The position numbers and the translations under genes were made by a program. Shown piece after piece: positions 52,543-61,283 of a stretch of DNA of 64,000 bases (position 1 is its first letter; each line of letters begins with the position of its first letter). The notes beneath the pieces were generated by a model that was not told the origin of the DNA, made no database searches, and saw nothing but the letters and a program-made list of their open reading frames with translations. The DNA is from Phycisphaerales bacterium (GTDB taxonomy: Bacteria; Planctomycetota; Phycisphaerae; Phycisphaerales; UBA1924), in contig JALWOY010000066.1 in the NCBI GenBank assembly GCA_027083355.1, forward strand, positions 1 through 64,000, read 5' to 3'.

Positions 52543-52809
52543 TCAGTCGTTGTCCTGCTGCGAGTCGATCAGCTTGCGGAGGTAGGTGTTCTCTCGCCGG
52601 GTGGCCTCGAGATCGAAGACGAGGTACTTGACGGTGAGCCTCAGCTGGTCGAGCGATTCCTGGAGCTCGCCGAGGGTTTTCTTCATCCGCTCATGCCGGC
52701 TCTGCGTTTCCCTGGCGAGGCGTTCGAGTTTCGGGCGTTCCTCCGCGGGGAGGTCGTTGATCTGCCCAAGGAGTTCGGTCATCTTGTTCTGGAAATCCTG
52801 CTCGTTCAT
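52543..52809 (-). CDS. Short coiled-coil protein
   Basis: The protein has 88 residues from the ATG at 52809 with GGGAG upstream. Nearly the whole length is predicted helical with heptad spacing (LLGQINDLPAEERPKLERLA; MKKTLGELQESLDQLRLTVK; LEATRRENTYLRKLIDSQQD). No enzyme motif. It belongs to the type of small coiled-coil proteins conserved in planctomycetes. Function unknown, perhaps a structural or transcription-associated adaptor. Confidence 0.75.
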   Translation of the reverse strand: MNEQDFQNKMTELLGQINDLPAEERPKLERLARETQSRHERMKKTLGELQESLDQLRLTVKYLVFDLEATRRENTYLRKLIDSQQDND

Positions 52810-53024
52810 GATTGCTCCCGTCATGCGTGTCTTGGGTTGTGGGGACACGGAACGGGGGAACAAGGGGCGGGCCAACGGGCCGGCAAGCGTGCCAAAACGG
52901 GGGCTCGGGGATGGGGTGCCGATAAGAACCGCGATTGGGCGACGTCAGCGGGGGGCGGCGTGCGGATTGGAGCGGTCCGGCCGCGCGGCGGGTTTGGTCG
53001 GGTGGGACGCGGTGTTGCCCGTGG

Positions 53025-53669
53025 TCAACGTGCGTGGTTGATCCGCCGCAGCGCGTGTTGTGCTCCGGGCGGGGCGTCGGCGAGCAAGGTCCGGATATCG
53101 AGTTTCGCTCTGCGGGCGTTTTCGAGAAGGTCCCGCAGGTGGCGGTCGAGCCTGATGCGGAAGACCTCGAACTGTTGTTCGAGATCGTGCCGGGTCAGCG
53201 TGGAGAGCGGGTCGCGGACGCCCGTCTGGATCGTTGCCCAGTCGAGGAGCGTGCGGTCATCGGGTGAAAACTTGTAGAGGGCGAGGGTGTCGGCGAGGCG
53301 GTCCTCGATGGATCGGAACGGATCGGACAACGCATCGGGGATCGTCGCCAGCCGATCACGGAGGACATCGGCCGAGACGGGATCGGGCCGTTCGGGCTTG
53401 CGCGGCGACGGGGCCGGGGTTGAGACACCTTTTTTGGCCGGTTTCTGTATGGGCTGCGGCGGTTCGCCCTCGGCTCGGTCGAGCAGCGCCAGGCGTGCGA
53501 ATGCGGTGGAGAGTGTCTTTTTCCCGGCCTGGTCGAAGCGGACCGTTACGCGTTGGCACGGCTCGCCGTTGTGCATGGCGGGCTGGGCGGACAGGACCGT
53601 GCCGGCGCCCCATTCGGGTTTGGCGGCGTGGCGGACGCGGTCGTCGGCTTGGAATAGAATCTGCGGCAT
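53025..53669 (-). CDS. DUF3553-domain protein
   Basis: The protein has 214 residues. The N terminus (FQADDRVRHAAKPEWGAGTV, then RVTVRFDQAGKKTLS) is the DUF3553 pattern, a small SH3-like fold first seen behind CarD-like and UvrD-like proteins, which usually begins 'GDRVRHPxFGxGTV'. A Pro/Lys-rich linker and a helical C-terminal half follow (FEVFRIRLDRHLRDLLENAR). The start at 53669 gives the domain at once; upstream sequence in frame is not protein-like. It may contact RNA polymerase or DNA-repair proteins. Its own transcript is divergent from rpoZ. Confidence 0.75.
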   Translation of the reverse strand: MPQILFQADDRVRHAAKPEWGAGTVLSAQPAMHNGEPCQRVTVRFDQAGKKTLSTAFARLALLDRAEGEPPQPIQKPAKKGVSTPAPSPRKPERPDPVSADVLRDRLATIPDALSDPFRSIEDRLADTLALYKFSPDDRTLLDWATIQTGVRDPLSTLTRHDLEQQFEVFRIRLDRHLRDLLENARRAKLDIRTLLADAPPGAQHALRRINHAR

Positions 53670-53830
53670 GATGATCGGCCCGTGGTTGGAGGGCTCGGGC
53701 GTGGTTCCTGTTGATTCGGGCCGGGCGCGGGCGTCTGTTCGACACCCGGGCGGGACGGGGCTATTGTATGCCCCCCGAGCGGTGAGCCGCGACGCACCGG
53801 AGCGGAGTGTAGCGGGGGAACGGGGTAACG

Positions 53831-54064
53831 ATGATCGAAGCACTGAAAGACAACACGCTCGTCGAGAAGGTGGGCGGGCGGTTCAAGCTGTGCACGCTGA
53901 TCCAGCGTCGTCTTGAGCAATTGATCGACGGCGATCGCCCGCTGATCGATCGGCAGAACCGGTCGGATCTCGAAGTCGTGGTTGAAGAGATCAAGCAGGA
54001 TCTGATCACGCTCGAGTTCGTCGGTGAGGGTGAACAGAAAGAGCAGAGCGAGGCCCTGCTCTAG
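53831..54064 (+). CDS. rpoZ: RNA polymerase omega subunit
   Basis: The protein has 77 residues. The match is MIEALKDNTLVEKVGGRFKL followed by CTLIQRRLEQLIDGDRPLID, which keeps the omega motif for binding the beta' C terminus (AxRARQL in E. coli, here CTLIQRRLEQL). Omega stabilises the polymerase. It is 57 bases before coaC, an arrangement common in other bacteria (rpoZ-coaBC). Divergence from typical omega makes it easy to overlook. Confidence 0.85.
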   Translation: MIEALKDNTLVEKVGGRFKLCTLIQRRLEQLIDGDRPLIDRQNRSDLEVVVEEIKQDLITLEFVGEGEQKEQSEALL

Positions 54065-54121
54065 TTCGATCGTGCGTACTCCGGGCCGAGCGGGCACGCC
54101 GGTCCGAGGCCGGGGAAACCC

Positions 54122-54718
54122 GTGACAGATGACGCGACGCTTGATCCGGGACGCCTCGCCGAGCGATTCGGCGATCGGCGGGTTGTGGTCTGCGTGACGG
54201 GCGGGATCGCGGTGTACAAGGCCGCGACGATCGTGAGCCGGCTCGCGCAGGCCGGGGCGGATGTGCGTGTGATCATGACCGAGCCGGCGACGCGTTTCGT
54301 CACCCCGCTGACGTTCCAGGCGCTCTCGGGTCGGCCCGTCTACACCAGCCCGTGGCAGCACATCGAATCTGATGATCCGCAGCATATCTCGCTGGCGGCG
54401 TCGGCCGACGCGGTCGTGGTGGCGCCGTGCACGATGGACTGTCTCGCCCGGTTGGCCACAGGCCGGGCGGACGACATGGTCTCGCTCGTGCTCAGCGCGG
54501 TGGATCGGGAGACGACGCCCGTCCTGCTCGCACCGGCGATGAACGAGGTGATGTGGTCGCAACCGGCGACGCAGCGCAATGTCCGGATGCTCCACGACGA
54601 CGGCTACGCGTTTGTCGGCCCGGCCGAGGGCTGGCAGGCCTGCCGGCGTGTGGGCCCGGGTCGGATGGCCGAGCCCGAGGAGATCGTGTCGGCTCTGGCG
54701 GGGCTGATCGCGGGCTGA
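54122..54718 (+). CDS. coaC: Phosphopantothenoylcysteine decarboxylase (flavoprotein)
   Basis: The protein has 198 residues from a GTG at 54122. It is a flavoprotein of the Dfp/CoaC type: VVVCVTGGIAVYKAATIVSR, RFVTPLTFQALSG, HISLAASADAVVVAPCTMD, and LLAPAMNEVMW with the active-site APAMN. It decarboxylates phosphopantothenoylcysteine in coenzyme A synthesis. The CoaB synthetase half of the usual CoaBC fusion is absent, so CoaB should be encoded elsewhere. Confidence 0.92.
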   Translation: MTDDATLDPGRLAERFGDRRVVVCVTGGIAVYKAATIVSRLAQAGADVRVIMTEPATRFVTPLTFQALSGRPVYTSPWQHIESDDPQHISLAASADAVVVAPCTMDCLARLATGRADDMVSLVLSAVDRETTPVLLAPAMNEVMWSQPATQRNVRMLHDDGYAFVGPAEGWQACRRVGPGRMAEPEEIVSALAGLIAG

Positions 54719-54787
54719 TCGGGCGTGCGAACGGGCGGGGGCGATGGCGTGCGATACGGGGAGCGCCTAAAGTGGGACCCGATCACC

Positions 54788-54874
54788 GGAGAGGTGGCCG
54801 AGCGGTTGAAGGCGCACGATTGGAATTCGTGTGGGGCGGCAACGTCCTCGGGGGTTCGAATCCCCCCCTCTCCG
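54788..54874 (+). tRNA. tRNA-Ser (anticodon GGA)
   Basis: The acceptor stem GGAGAGG pairs with CCTCTCC, the D-arm is TGGCCGAGCGG, the T-arm GGGGGTTCGAATCCCCC, and the long class II variable arm is GGGGCGGCAACGTCCTC. The anticodon stem CACGA/TCGTG encloses TTGGAAT, so the anticodon is GGA at 54822-54824, reading UCC and UCU. CCA is not encoded. A terminator follows ten bases later. Confidence 0.96.
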
Positions 54875-54883
54875 TTTTGCGAG

Positions 54884-54906
54884 GCCCCGCAATGACGGGG
54901 CTTTTT
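54884..54906 (+). terminator. Rho-independent terminator of tRNA-Ser
   Basis: The stem GCCCCG / CGGGGC with a six-base loop is followed by TTTTT. It begins ten bases after the tRNA. Confidence 0.85.
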
Positions 54907-54965
54907 CATTGATCACGTGGCGGCGGCGTCGGTGAACCACCGGACGCCACGTGCAGGTTGTACGG

Positions 54966-55066
54966 ATTCCAAAGGATTCTCGAGCTTTCTGGAGCAAGAG
55001 CCGGCTGTTCTCGCCTCCCTCCCCCCACATCGCGGGCAGAGGGCCGGTGTGAGGGGCATCATTCTT
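54966..55066. repeat. Family B repeat (copy B4) in the 54875-55213 gap
   Basis: GATTCCAAAGGATTCTCGAG, CTTTCTGGAGCAAGAGCCGG and GGGCCGGTGTGAGGGGCATC closely match copy B2. Apart from the tRNA terminator, the 339-base gap contains nothing else recognised. Confidence 0.65.
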
Positions 55067-55213
55067 TCCTCATCACACCCCGATCGGCGAGGGAAGGAGA
55101 AGAAGTCAAAGCCCTTCATCCGTCGACGCTCGCGGCTCTTTGAGCGCACGGATCGACGGACGTGATGGCGACGGGGATGACGCGTCCGGACGGTTGCCGG
55201 ACCGCGGGCCGCG

Positions 55214-57016
55214 TCAGTTCTGGGCCTGGTCAAGCAGCAGCGGGGGGTCGAGGTTGATGATGACCTTGCTGCCGATGGCGTAGTGCTTGATCGCGACCCC
55301 CTTGCTGCATCTGAAGATCAGTTGCAGTTTCTGATCGGTGCGCGATGAGCTGAGCGAGACGCCCTTTTGCTGGAGCTGGGCCATGCCCCGGATGGGTTGG
55401 GCGGGGTCGTACTCGAGCTGGATGAGTTTGCCCTCTTCGATGTAGATGAAACCGACGGCGGGGTACGCCGTCCCGTTGGTGTCGATCAGCTGCGGCGGGA
55501 GCACGCGGTCGACGCTGCGGGCGACACGCCCGAGCAGGCTGGCGGCGGAGTCCGGGCCGACGTTCACCTTGACGATCACGATGTCGGGCGTGACGGCGAT
55601 GCGGTCCACGAGCACCTTGCGGTCGGCGCCCCGGTTGTTGATGTCCGAGGGCCTGAACTTGACGCTGCCGCGGACGACGCGGTTCTCGCTGTCGATCTCG
55701 AGCCCGCCCTTCTGGCGGACTTCGAAGGTGAACCCGAGCGAGTTGCCGGCGATGATGGGGCTTTCACCGGCGGTCCGGCTCGTGCCGGTGTTCGCGGAGT
55801 TGACCGTGGCGGCCTGGGATGTGTCGATGTCCTCGACGGAAACCCCGCCGACGAGCGTGCCCCCGGCGATCGCCGCGAACCGGGCTTCCGGTGTCGGGAA
55901 CTCCGCTTTCGGCTCGCCCTCGATCGGGAAGCGGGTGTTCTTGATCGAGACGGCGAAAGGCGTGTAGCCGGCGGGGACGACGAACTCGAACGCCATCGTG
56001 GCGGTGGAGGCGCCGCCGACGGAGGCGATGAAGACATTTTCTGTGTCGTACATCCACCGCCCGAACAGACCGGCGTTGTCGCTGCGGGCCTGGCTGATGA
56101 GCGCGACGGGGTGCGCCTCGGTGACGCGGCCTTCGGGGTCTCGCATGAGCAGGGCGGCCTGGCCGTTGCCCATGACGATCTGCCCGTTTTCTTCCTTGGC
56201 GCCGCTTTTGAACTCGACGACGACGCCGAGCAGCGAGCCGGTCTGGACGGGGTTGCCGTTCTCGTCGAGATAGCCCTGCGACAGCGCGTCGGGGGCGGGG
56301 CTTTCCTTGAGGAGCTCTTTGATGGGGGTCGAGCCGTCGCCGACGCGGTAGGTGCTGAGCAGCCGGGCGTCGTCGGGTTTGAGCGAGGGCCTGGCCATCC
56401 CGCCGTTGGCGCTGGTGTTGATGGCGTACCCCTCGATGTCCAGCTCGGGGTGCCACTCGGCCAGCGGGTGGGCCGAACGGAGGGTTGTTTCGGACAGCTG
56501 CCCGAGCGCGGCTGCGGTGAACCGTTCGACGGGGATCCACAGCCCGCCGGCGCGGGTGAGCGACCCGCTGCCCTGCCCCTTGGTGGTGTAGTTGACGGGG
56601 CGGTAGCCGAGGAACCCCGTCCCGAGCGGGAAATACCCCAACGCGATGACGATGATGCCCACCGTCAATGAAGCGGCGAGCGCCCCGCAGATGCCGCCGC
56701 CCACATAGTCGATGATGGATATCGGCTTGACGTTCATCCCCACGGCTTTGTCGGCGATCACACGCAGCAGCAGGAGCGAGACGCCGAACGGCACCAGCAA
56801 CGACACGCCCCAGGCGATATAGCCGAGGACCGCCATGAAACCACGCTCGGGCGCCATCCCGATGAGCAGCATCGCGAGGGGTTCCCAGAACGCGAACGCG
56901 ATCGCGGCGGCGCCGATGGTGCACAGCAGGTGCAGCAGCGCATTGAGGAAACCCCGGTTCATCCAGATCCACGTGAGTGCCAGAAGAAGCAGCGTCGCGG
57001 CGATGTTCATGTACAT
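55214..57016 (-). CDS. CvpA-like membrane protein with large extracytoplasmic domain
   Basis: The protein has 600 residues. The first 130 residues contain four to five membrane helices in the CvpA pattern (ALTWIWMNRGFLNALLHLLC, then IISIIDYVGGGICGALAASL). The remaining 470 residues are a soluble region, mostly beta (VEFKSGAKEENGQIVMGNGQ; STATMAFEFVVPAGYTPFAV), presumably outside the membrane. CvpA proteins are linked to colicin V export and envelope integrity. It is the last gene of a same-strand run with pilT and the GspE-like gene, separated from the latter by 94 bases. The extracellular domain is not recognised. Confidence 0.78.
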   Translation of the reverse strand: MYMNIAATLLLLALTWIWMNRGFLNALLHLLCTIGAAAIAFAFWEPLAMLLIGMAPERGFMAVLGYIAWGVSLLVPFGVSLLLLRVIADKAVGMNVKPISIIDYVGGGICGALAASLTVGIIVIALGYFPLGTGFLGYRPVNYTTKGQGSGSLTRAGGLWIPVERFTAAALGQLSETTLRSAHPLAEWHPELDIEGYAINTSANGGMARPSLKPDDARLLSTYRVGDGSTPIKELLKESPAPDALSQGYLDENGNPVQTGSLLGVVVEFKSGAKEENGQIVMGNGQAALLMRDPEGRVTEAHPVALISQARSDNAGLFGRWMYDTENVFIASVGGASTATMAFEFVVPAGYTPFAVSIKNTRFPIEGEPKAEFPTPEARFAAIAGGTLVGGVSVEDIDTSQAATVNSANTGTSRTAGESPIIAGNSLGFTFEVRQKGGLEIDSENRVVRGSVKFRPSDINNRGADRKVLVDRIAVTPDIVIVKVNVGPDSAASLLGRVARSVDRVLPPQLIDTNGTAYPAVGFIYIEEGKLIQLEYDPAQPIRGMAQLQQKGVSLSSSRTDQKLQLIFRCSKGVAIKHYAIGSKVIINLDPPLLLDQAQN

Positions 57017-57110
57017 GGTGACGATCCCCGAATCGGCTTATCCGTCCGCCCGCGTCCCGGGCGCTGTTTCTCTCGGGCGGGCACGGACCGCTCCGCACCC
57101 GCCGGTCGGC

Positions 57111-58850
57111 TCAGGTCGTTGTTTGCGCCGCGGGCTTTTTCTTCGGCTTCGGCGGGGCCGTGATGCGCTGGACTTCTTCCATGCTCGTCTCGCCCTCGAC
57201 GGCCTTGAGCAGGGCGCTCTGCTGGATGCTGGGCAGCTTGCGCTTGCGCAGCTCGCCGCGGAGCCCGGCCCAGTCCTGCGCGGCGATGAGCTTCTGCTCG
57301 GTCGGCCCGATGGGGTAGACCTCGAACACGCCGATCTGCGCCTCGTAACCGATGCCTTTGCAGACCGGGCAGATCTCGGCCTTGTTGCGGATGAGCACCT
57401 GCCCGCCCTTCTTGTAGAGCTGCTGAACCTTCGACGGCAACTGCAGCCGCTTGAGCAGGTCCGGCGGCGGCTGGTAGGGCACCCGGCAGTTGCCGCACAG
57501 CTGCCGGATCAGCTTCTGCGCCACCACGCCCCGGAGCTGCTTGGAGGCCTTCGCCGGGTCGCCCGCGGCCTTCAGCCAGATCTGGATCGCCCCGAGAGCC
57601 GAATCGATGTTCAGCGAGAGATACACCCGCGTACGGTCGAGGTCGGCGTTCAGGATCTCCTTGGCGGTCTCGACGTCGGGCATCTCGGCCACACCCACCA
57701 CGTCCGGGTCACGCCGCAGGATCGAACGCAGCGTGGTCGAGAACTCGGCATCCCCCGTCGGGTCGAACTCGATCTGGCGGATGCCCTCCAGCTCGGCCAT
57801 CGGCTCGATCTCGATCGTCTGCACGTTGTTCGTGTACGCGTCGTGCATCTGGATGATCGAGTAGAACGTCGTCGTCCGCCCCTGCATCGGCTTGGCGCCC
57901 AGGAGCACCAGCCCCCCGTCGGCCGCCACGATCTCGTCCAGCGCCTTGCGTTGCTGGTCGGACAGGCCGAGGTCTTCGACCTTGCGCGTGACGGACTCGG
58001 TCGGGTTGAAGATCATCGTCAGCCGCAGGCCGCCCTTGTGCCCGATGGAGGTCATCCGGATGCGTGTCCGCACGCCCGCGTTGTCGGTGACTTCACACTT
58101 TCCGATGAGCCTGCGGCGGACGTCCTTGACGTCGAGGTTGGCGCACGATTTCCAGAAGTCGATGATCGCCTTGGCACGCTGCGGGGTGAGCGCCTCGCCC
58201 GGATGACGCACCCCGTCGATGATGAACTCCGCGGCGGACCCGCCCGCCTCGGGGGCGCGGGCCGTGATGATCAACCGCCCCGTGCGCATCTCCCTGGCCT
58301 TGATGAACACCTGCTCGGCCTCGACGCGGATCTCGTATTCCGGGGTTTCCTTGTCGGGGGCGGTGATGATCGTGCCCTCGCTGTCCCTGATTTCGAGCGA
58401 GACGGTCGCGGCCTGCTTGGCCGCTTTGCGTCGTCGGCTCGCTTCGGCCAGACCCGCGAGGTTGAGCTTGAGTTTCAGGTGCTCGGGCACGCGCTCGTCG
58501 CGGTTGGTGATCGTGGTAAAGGCGATCACGTCGATCGCGAGGATGAACACCATCAGCAGGAACCCGACGAGGAACCCCCACCCCGTGGGGATCGGCACAG
58601 CCAGACCCGCCAGCAACGCCACCAGCCCGAGCGTCAGGTGCACCGCGCCCCACCCCTCGCGGCCAAGATGGAACCGCTCGGCGTGCTTGTCGAACACCTT
58701 CGACACCAGCCAGGCCCAGCCCAGCATCGGCACGAAAAAAAACAGGAACTTCCACCACGACATCAGCACCAGAGCGTTCTGGGCCAGCAGGAGCGGGGCC
58801 CCCGCGGTCGGCGGCGTGTGGTGCAGGAGCGGGATCGCGTCGATTGGCAC
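57111..58850 (-). CDS. Degenerate GspE/PilB-family ATPase with N-terminal membrane helices
   Basis: The protein has 579 residues from a GTG at 58850. Two or three membrane helices (LVLMSWWKFLFFFVPMLGW; LLMVFILAIDVIAFTTI) precede the secretion-ATPase domain, an unusual start for the family. The Walker A loop reads GAKPMQGRTTT (residues 318-328) with Arg325 where the invariant lysine belongs. The acidic box ADPDVVGVAEMPD lacks the usual GEIRD sequence. The zinc-binding tetracysteine motif CGNCRV and CPVCKG remains. ATP hydrolysis is therefore doubtful; a structural or regulatory role with the adjacent intact PilT is inferred. Confidence 0.88.
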   Translation of the reverse strand: MPIDAIPLLHHTPPTAGAPLLLAQNALVLMSWWKFLFFFVPMLGWAWLVSKVFDKHAERFHLGREGWGAVHLTLGLVALLAGLAVPIPTGWGFLVGFLLMVFILAIDVIAFTTITNRDERVPEHLKLKLNLAGLAEASRRRKAAKQAATVSLEIRDSEGTIITAPDKETPEYEIRVEAEQVFIKAREMRTGRLIITARAPEAGGSAAEFIIDGVRHPGEALTPQRAKAIIDFWKSCANLDVKDVRRRLIGKCEVTDNAGVRTRIRMTSIGHKGGLRLTMIFNPTESVTRKVEDLGLSDQQRKALDEIVAADGGLVLLGAKPMQGRTTTFYSIIQMHDAYTNNVQTIEIEPMAELEGIRQIEFDPTGDAEFSTTLRSILRRDPDVVGVAEMPDVETAKEILNADLDRTRVYLSLNIDSALGAIQIWLKAAGDPAKASKQLRGVVAQKLIRQLCGNCRVPYQPPPDLLKRLQLPSKVQQLYKKGGQVLIRNKAEICPVCKGIGYEAQIGVFEVYPIGPTEQKLIAAQDWAGLRGELRKRKLPSIQQSALLKAVEGETSMEEVQRITAPPKPKKKPAAQTTT

Positions 58851-58918
58851 AGTGTCTTCCTCTGCTCAACAACCGGGTTTCGCCGCGAGGATACCACCCG
58901 GCGGGCGGGCTCGCCCGG

Positions 58919-60079
58919 TCAGGTCAGTTTCTTGAGACGCATCTGGAGCTCGTCGGCGTTCGGGGTCGCCTCCATCGCCACGCGGAGGTGGATCATCTCG
59001 GATTCGACCAGCTCAACGAGCGACTGGTTGAAATCGATCATCCCGCTCTGGCGGGCCTCGATCGAGTTGAGGTATTCCCGCAGCTCGCCCTCGCGGCCCT
59101 CGAGGATGTGCTTGCGGACCACACCGTTGTTGATCAGGATCTCGATCGCCGGGATCCGGTGGATGTTCTCGTGCAGTGTCGGCAGAAGCTTCTGATACAC
59201 GAACGCTCGCATCTGATAGCCCAGAATCTGCCGCACCTGGTCCACCTCGTCCTGCTCGAACAACCCGTAGATCCGGCTGAACGTCTGCGTGGTGCTCGAC
59301 GAGTGGATCGTCCCGAACACGAGGTGCCCCGTCTCGGCCGCGTGCAGCGCCGCCTCGAACGTCTCCTGGTCGCGCATCTCGCCGACCAGCACGATGTCCG
59401 GGTTCTCACGGACGAGCGCCCGCAGGGCGATCTTGAAGTCGAGGCAGTCGATGCCGATCTCGCGCTGGTTGATCGTCGCTTTCTTGTCCGTGAAGATGTA
59501 CTCGATCGGGTCCTCGATCGTCAGGATGTGCACCTTCTTCCGCTGGTTCACATAGTCCAGCATCGACGCGATCGTCGTGCTCTTACCCGAGCCCGTTACG
59601 CCGCACAGCAGCACGATGCCCTGAGGCTGCATCGCGATGTCGGCCATGATCGGCGGCAGCCCGAGCTTCTCGAACGGGAGGATGTTGCTGGTGATCCGCC
59701 TGGCCGCGACCGAGATCTTGCCCCGCGCCTGGAACAGGTTCACCCGGAATCGGGTGTCTTCGTTGTAGTCGTAGGCGAAGTCGACCGAACCGAACTTCTT
59801 CAGGTCCTGCTTCTGTTCGTCGGTGAGGATGTTGTCGATGATCTTGACCCAGTCCTCCATCGTCACCGGGTCGGTGTTAAGCTTCTTGAGTGTGCCCTTG
59901 ATCCGAAGCGACGGGGGCTGATCCGTCTTGATGATCAGGTCCGAGGATTCATAGTCGATCGTCGCCTTGAGGAAATCACCCCAACGCGTCGCGTGGGGGT
60001 CGTTCTGCTTGGGCATAAAAGAAACATGCCCGACAGGGTTTTCCGGCGTGGCTTCGCTCTGCGACTCGGTGGCCGTCAC
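58919..60079 (-). CDS. pilT: PilT-type twitching motility ATPase
   Basis: The protein has 386 residues from the GTG at 60079 with GGGGAG upstream; a longer frame to 60124 adds Arg-rich residues without a site. Walker A is CGVTGSGKSTT, the Asp box TIEDPIEYI, Walker B DIVLVGEMRDQET and the His box TGHLVFGTIHSSS; the AIRNLIRE-like pilus-retraction motif is replaced by diverged sequence near the C terminus. It powers retraction of type IV pili or an analogous secretion motor. It lies before the degenerate ATPase gene and behind the sigma factor, all on the minus strand. Confidence 0.93.
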   Translation of the reverse strand: MTATESQSEATPENPVGHVSFMPKQNDPHATRWGDFLKATIDYESSDLIIKTDQPPSLRIKGTLKKLNTDPVTMEDWVKIIDNILTDEQKQDLKKFGSVDFAYDYNEDTRFRVNLFQARGKISVAARRITSNILPFEKLGLPPIMADIAMQPQGIVLLCGVTGSGKSTTIASMLDYVNQRKKVHILTIEDPIEYIFTDKKATINQREIGIDCLDFKIALRALVRENPDIVLVGEMRDQETFEAALHAAETGHLVFGTIHSSSTTQTFSRIYGLFEQDEVDQVRQILGYQMRAFVYQKLLPTLHENIHRIPAIEILINNGVVRKHILEGREGELREYLNSIEARQSGMIDFNQSLVELVESEMIHLRVAMEATPNADELQMRLKKLT

Positions 60080-60227
60080 GTTTCGCTCCCCAATGCTCGG
60101 GCCGATCACCCGGCGGCGCCGCACGGGCGGTGCCGCTCACCCCCGAGGGTGTCGGCCGGGTCTGGTCTACTTTGCCGGACGCGCGGCCGTGCCCGGCGGG
60201 GAACAATAGGGCGGACGCGCATGCGCG

Positions 60228-61283
60228 TCAGCCCACCGTCGCGGACTCGCTCTGCTCGGGGTCCGCCGGTTCGCCGAGGAATTTCGACTCCAGTTCGGTC
60301 CGGATTTTTTCCATCGCCTTGTTCTGGATCTGCCGCACACGCTCCTTCGTGACACCGATGATCTGGCCCACCTGTTCGAGCGTCATGGGCTTGTCCGTGT
60401 TGCTGCTCTCGAGCCCGAAACGGTGCTCGATCACCGTCCGCTCGACCTCGGTCAGCTCGGCGCGGTTGTCCATGACGATCGTCCGGACCTCCTCGGCGGC
60501 GTCCTTCTCGAACGTCGCGCGTTTCGTTTCGAGGAAGTTCGACTTCTCCAGTTTCGGGTCGAAATCCGTCGGGAAGCGCTGGCGGTATTTGCTCAGTTTC
60601 ATCCCCTGCCGGCTGAAAGCCTTGAGGATCGCCCGGCAGGCGTAGGTGCTGAACTTGTACCCACGCCCCGCGTCGAACTTGTCCACCGCACGCAAAAGCG
60701 CCATGTTCCCCTCGGAAACAAGATCGGCGAAGTCCACCTCGCTCATCCGCGTCCGCTTCGCCATCGCGAGCACCAACGCCAGGTTCGTCTCGGCGATCTG
60801 CTCACGGATGCGGTCCGCGCGGCGGTGCCACGACAGGATCTCCTCGGCCTGCTCGGGCGTCGGCTGCTTGTCGGGGTTCGACCAGATCTCCTCCTGGATC
60901 TGACGCACCCGGTGCCGGGCGTAGTTGAACTGGTGGAACAGCACCCGCTCCTCCGCCGCAGTCAGGATCACCTGCTGGCTGCTCTTCACCGTCCGCGTCC
61001 GCGTCCCGCTCAGATCATCCATCACCGGGTGATACCACGTCGTGTCGGGCTGCTGGATCGGCGGCGCCTCGTCGTAGATCATCCGCTCGGCGTCCTCCTC
61101 ATAGAACACCTCGCTGTCGATGTAGTCCTGAGGCTTGGCCAGGATCTGCTTGAGCAGACGCTCGTCCTCATGCGAAAGACGCCGCGTCACGGTGCCCGTG
61201 CTCGAAGACCGCACCCCCACACGCTCGCGGTGCTGGGCCTGCTCGATCGGGCTGGGGGATCGCTTCTGTGCGCTCGCCATCAT
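60228..61283 (-). CDS. Sigma-70 family RNA polymerase sigma factor (primary-type)
   Basis: The protein has 351 residues from the ATG pair at 61283/61280. Region 2 is IAETNLALVLAMAKRTRMSE followed by VDFADLVSEGNMALLRAVDK, then GYKFSTYACRAILKAFSRQG (2.3-2.4). Region 4 is LTEVERTVIEHRFGLESSNT and TLEQVGQIIGVTKERVRQIQ, the standard -35-recognising helix-turn-helix. The N terminus (about 1-110) is acidic and not the classical region 1.1. It resembles group 1/2 factors but with the divergent core of planctomycete sigma proteins. A 718-base non-coding stretch precedes it. Confidence 0.9.
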   Translation of the reverse strand: MMASAQKRSPSPIEQAQHRERVGVRSSSTGTVTRRLSHEDERLLKQILAKPQDYIDSEVFYEEDAERMIYDEAPPIQQPDTTWYHPVMDDLSGTRTRTVKSSQQVILTAAEERVLFHQFNYARHRVRQIQEEIWSNPDKQPTPEQAEEILSWHRRADRIREQIAETNLALVLAMAKRTRMSEVDFADLVSEGNMALLRAVDKFDAGRGYKFSTYACRAILKAFSRQGMKLSKYRQRFPTDFDPKLEKSNFLETKRATFEKDAAEEVRTIVMDNRAELTEVERTVIEHRFGLESSNTDKPMTLEQVGQIIGVTKERVRQIQNKAMEKIRTELESKFLGEPADPEQSESATVG

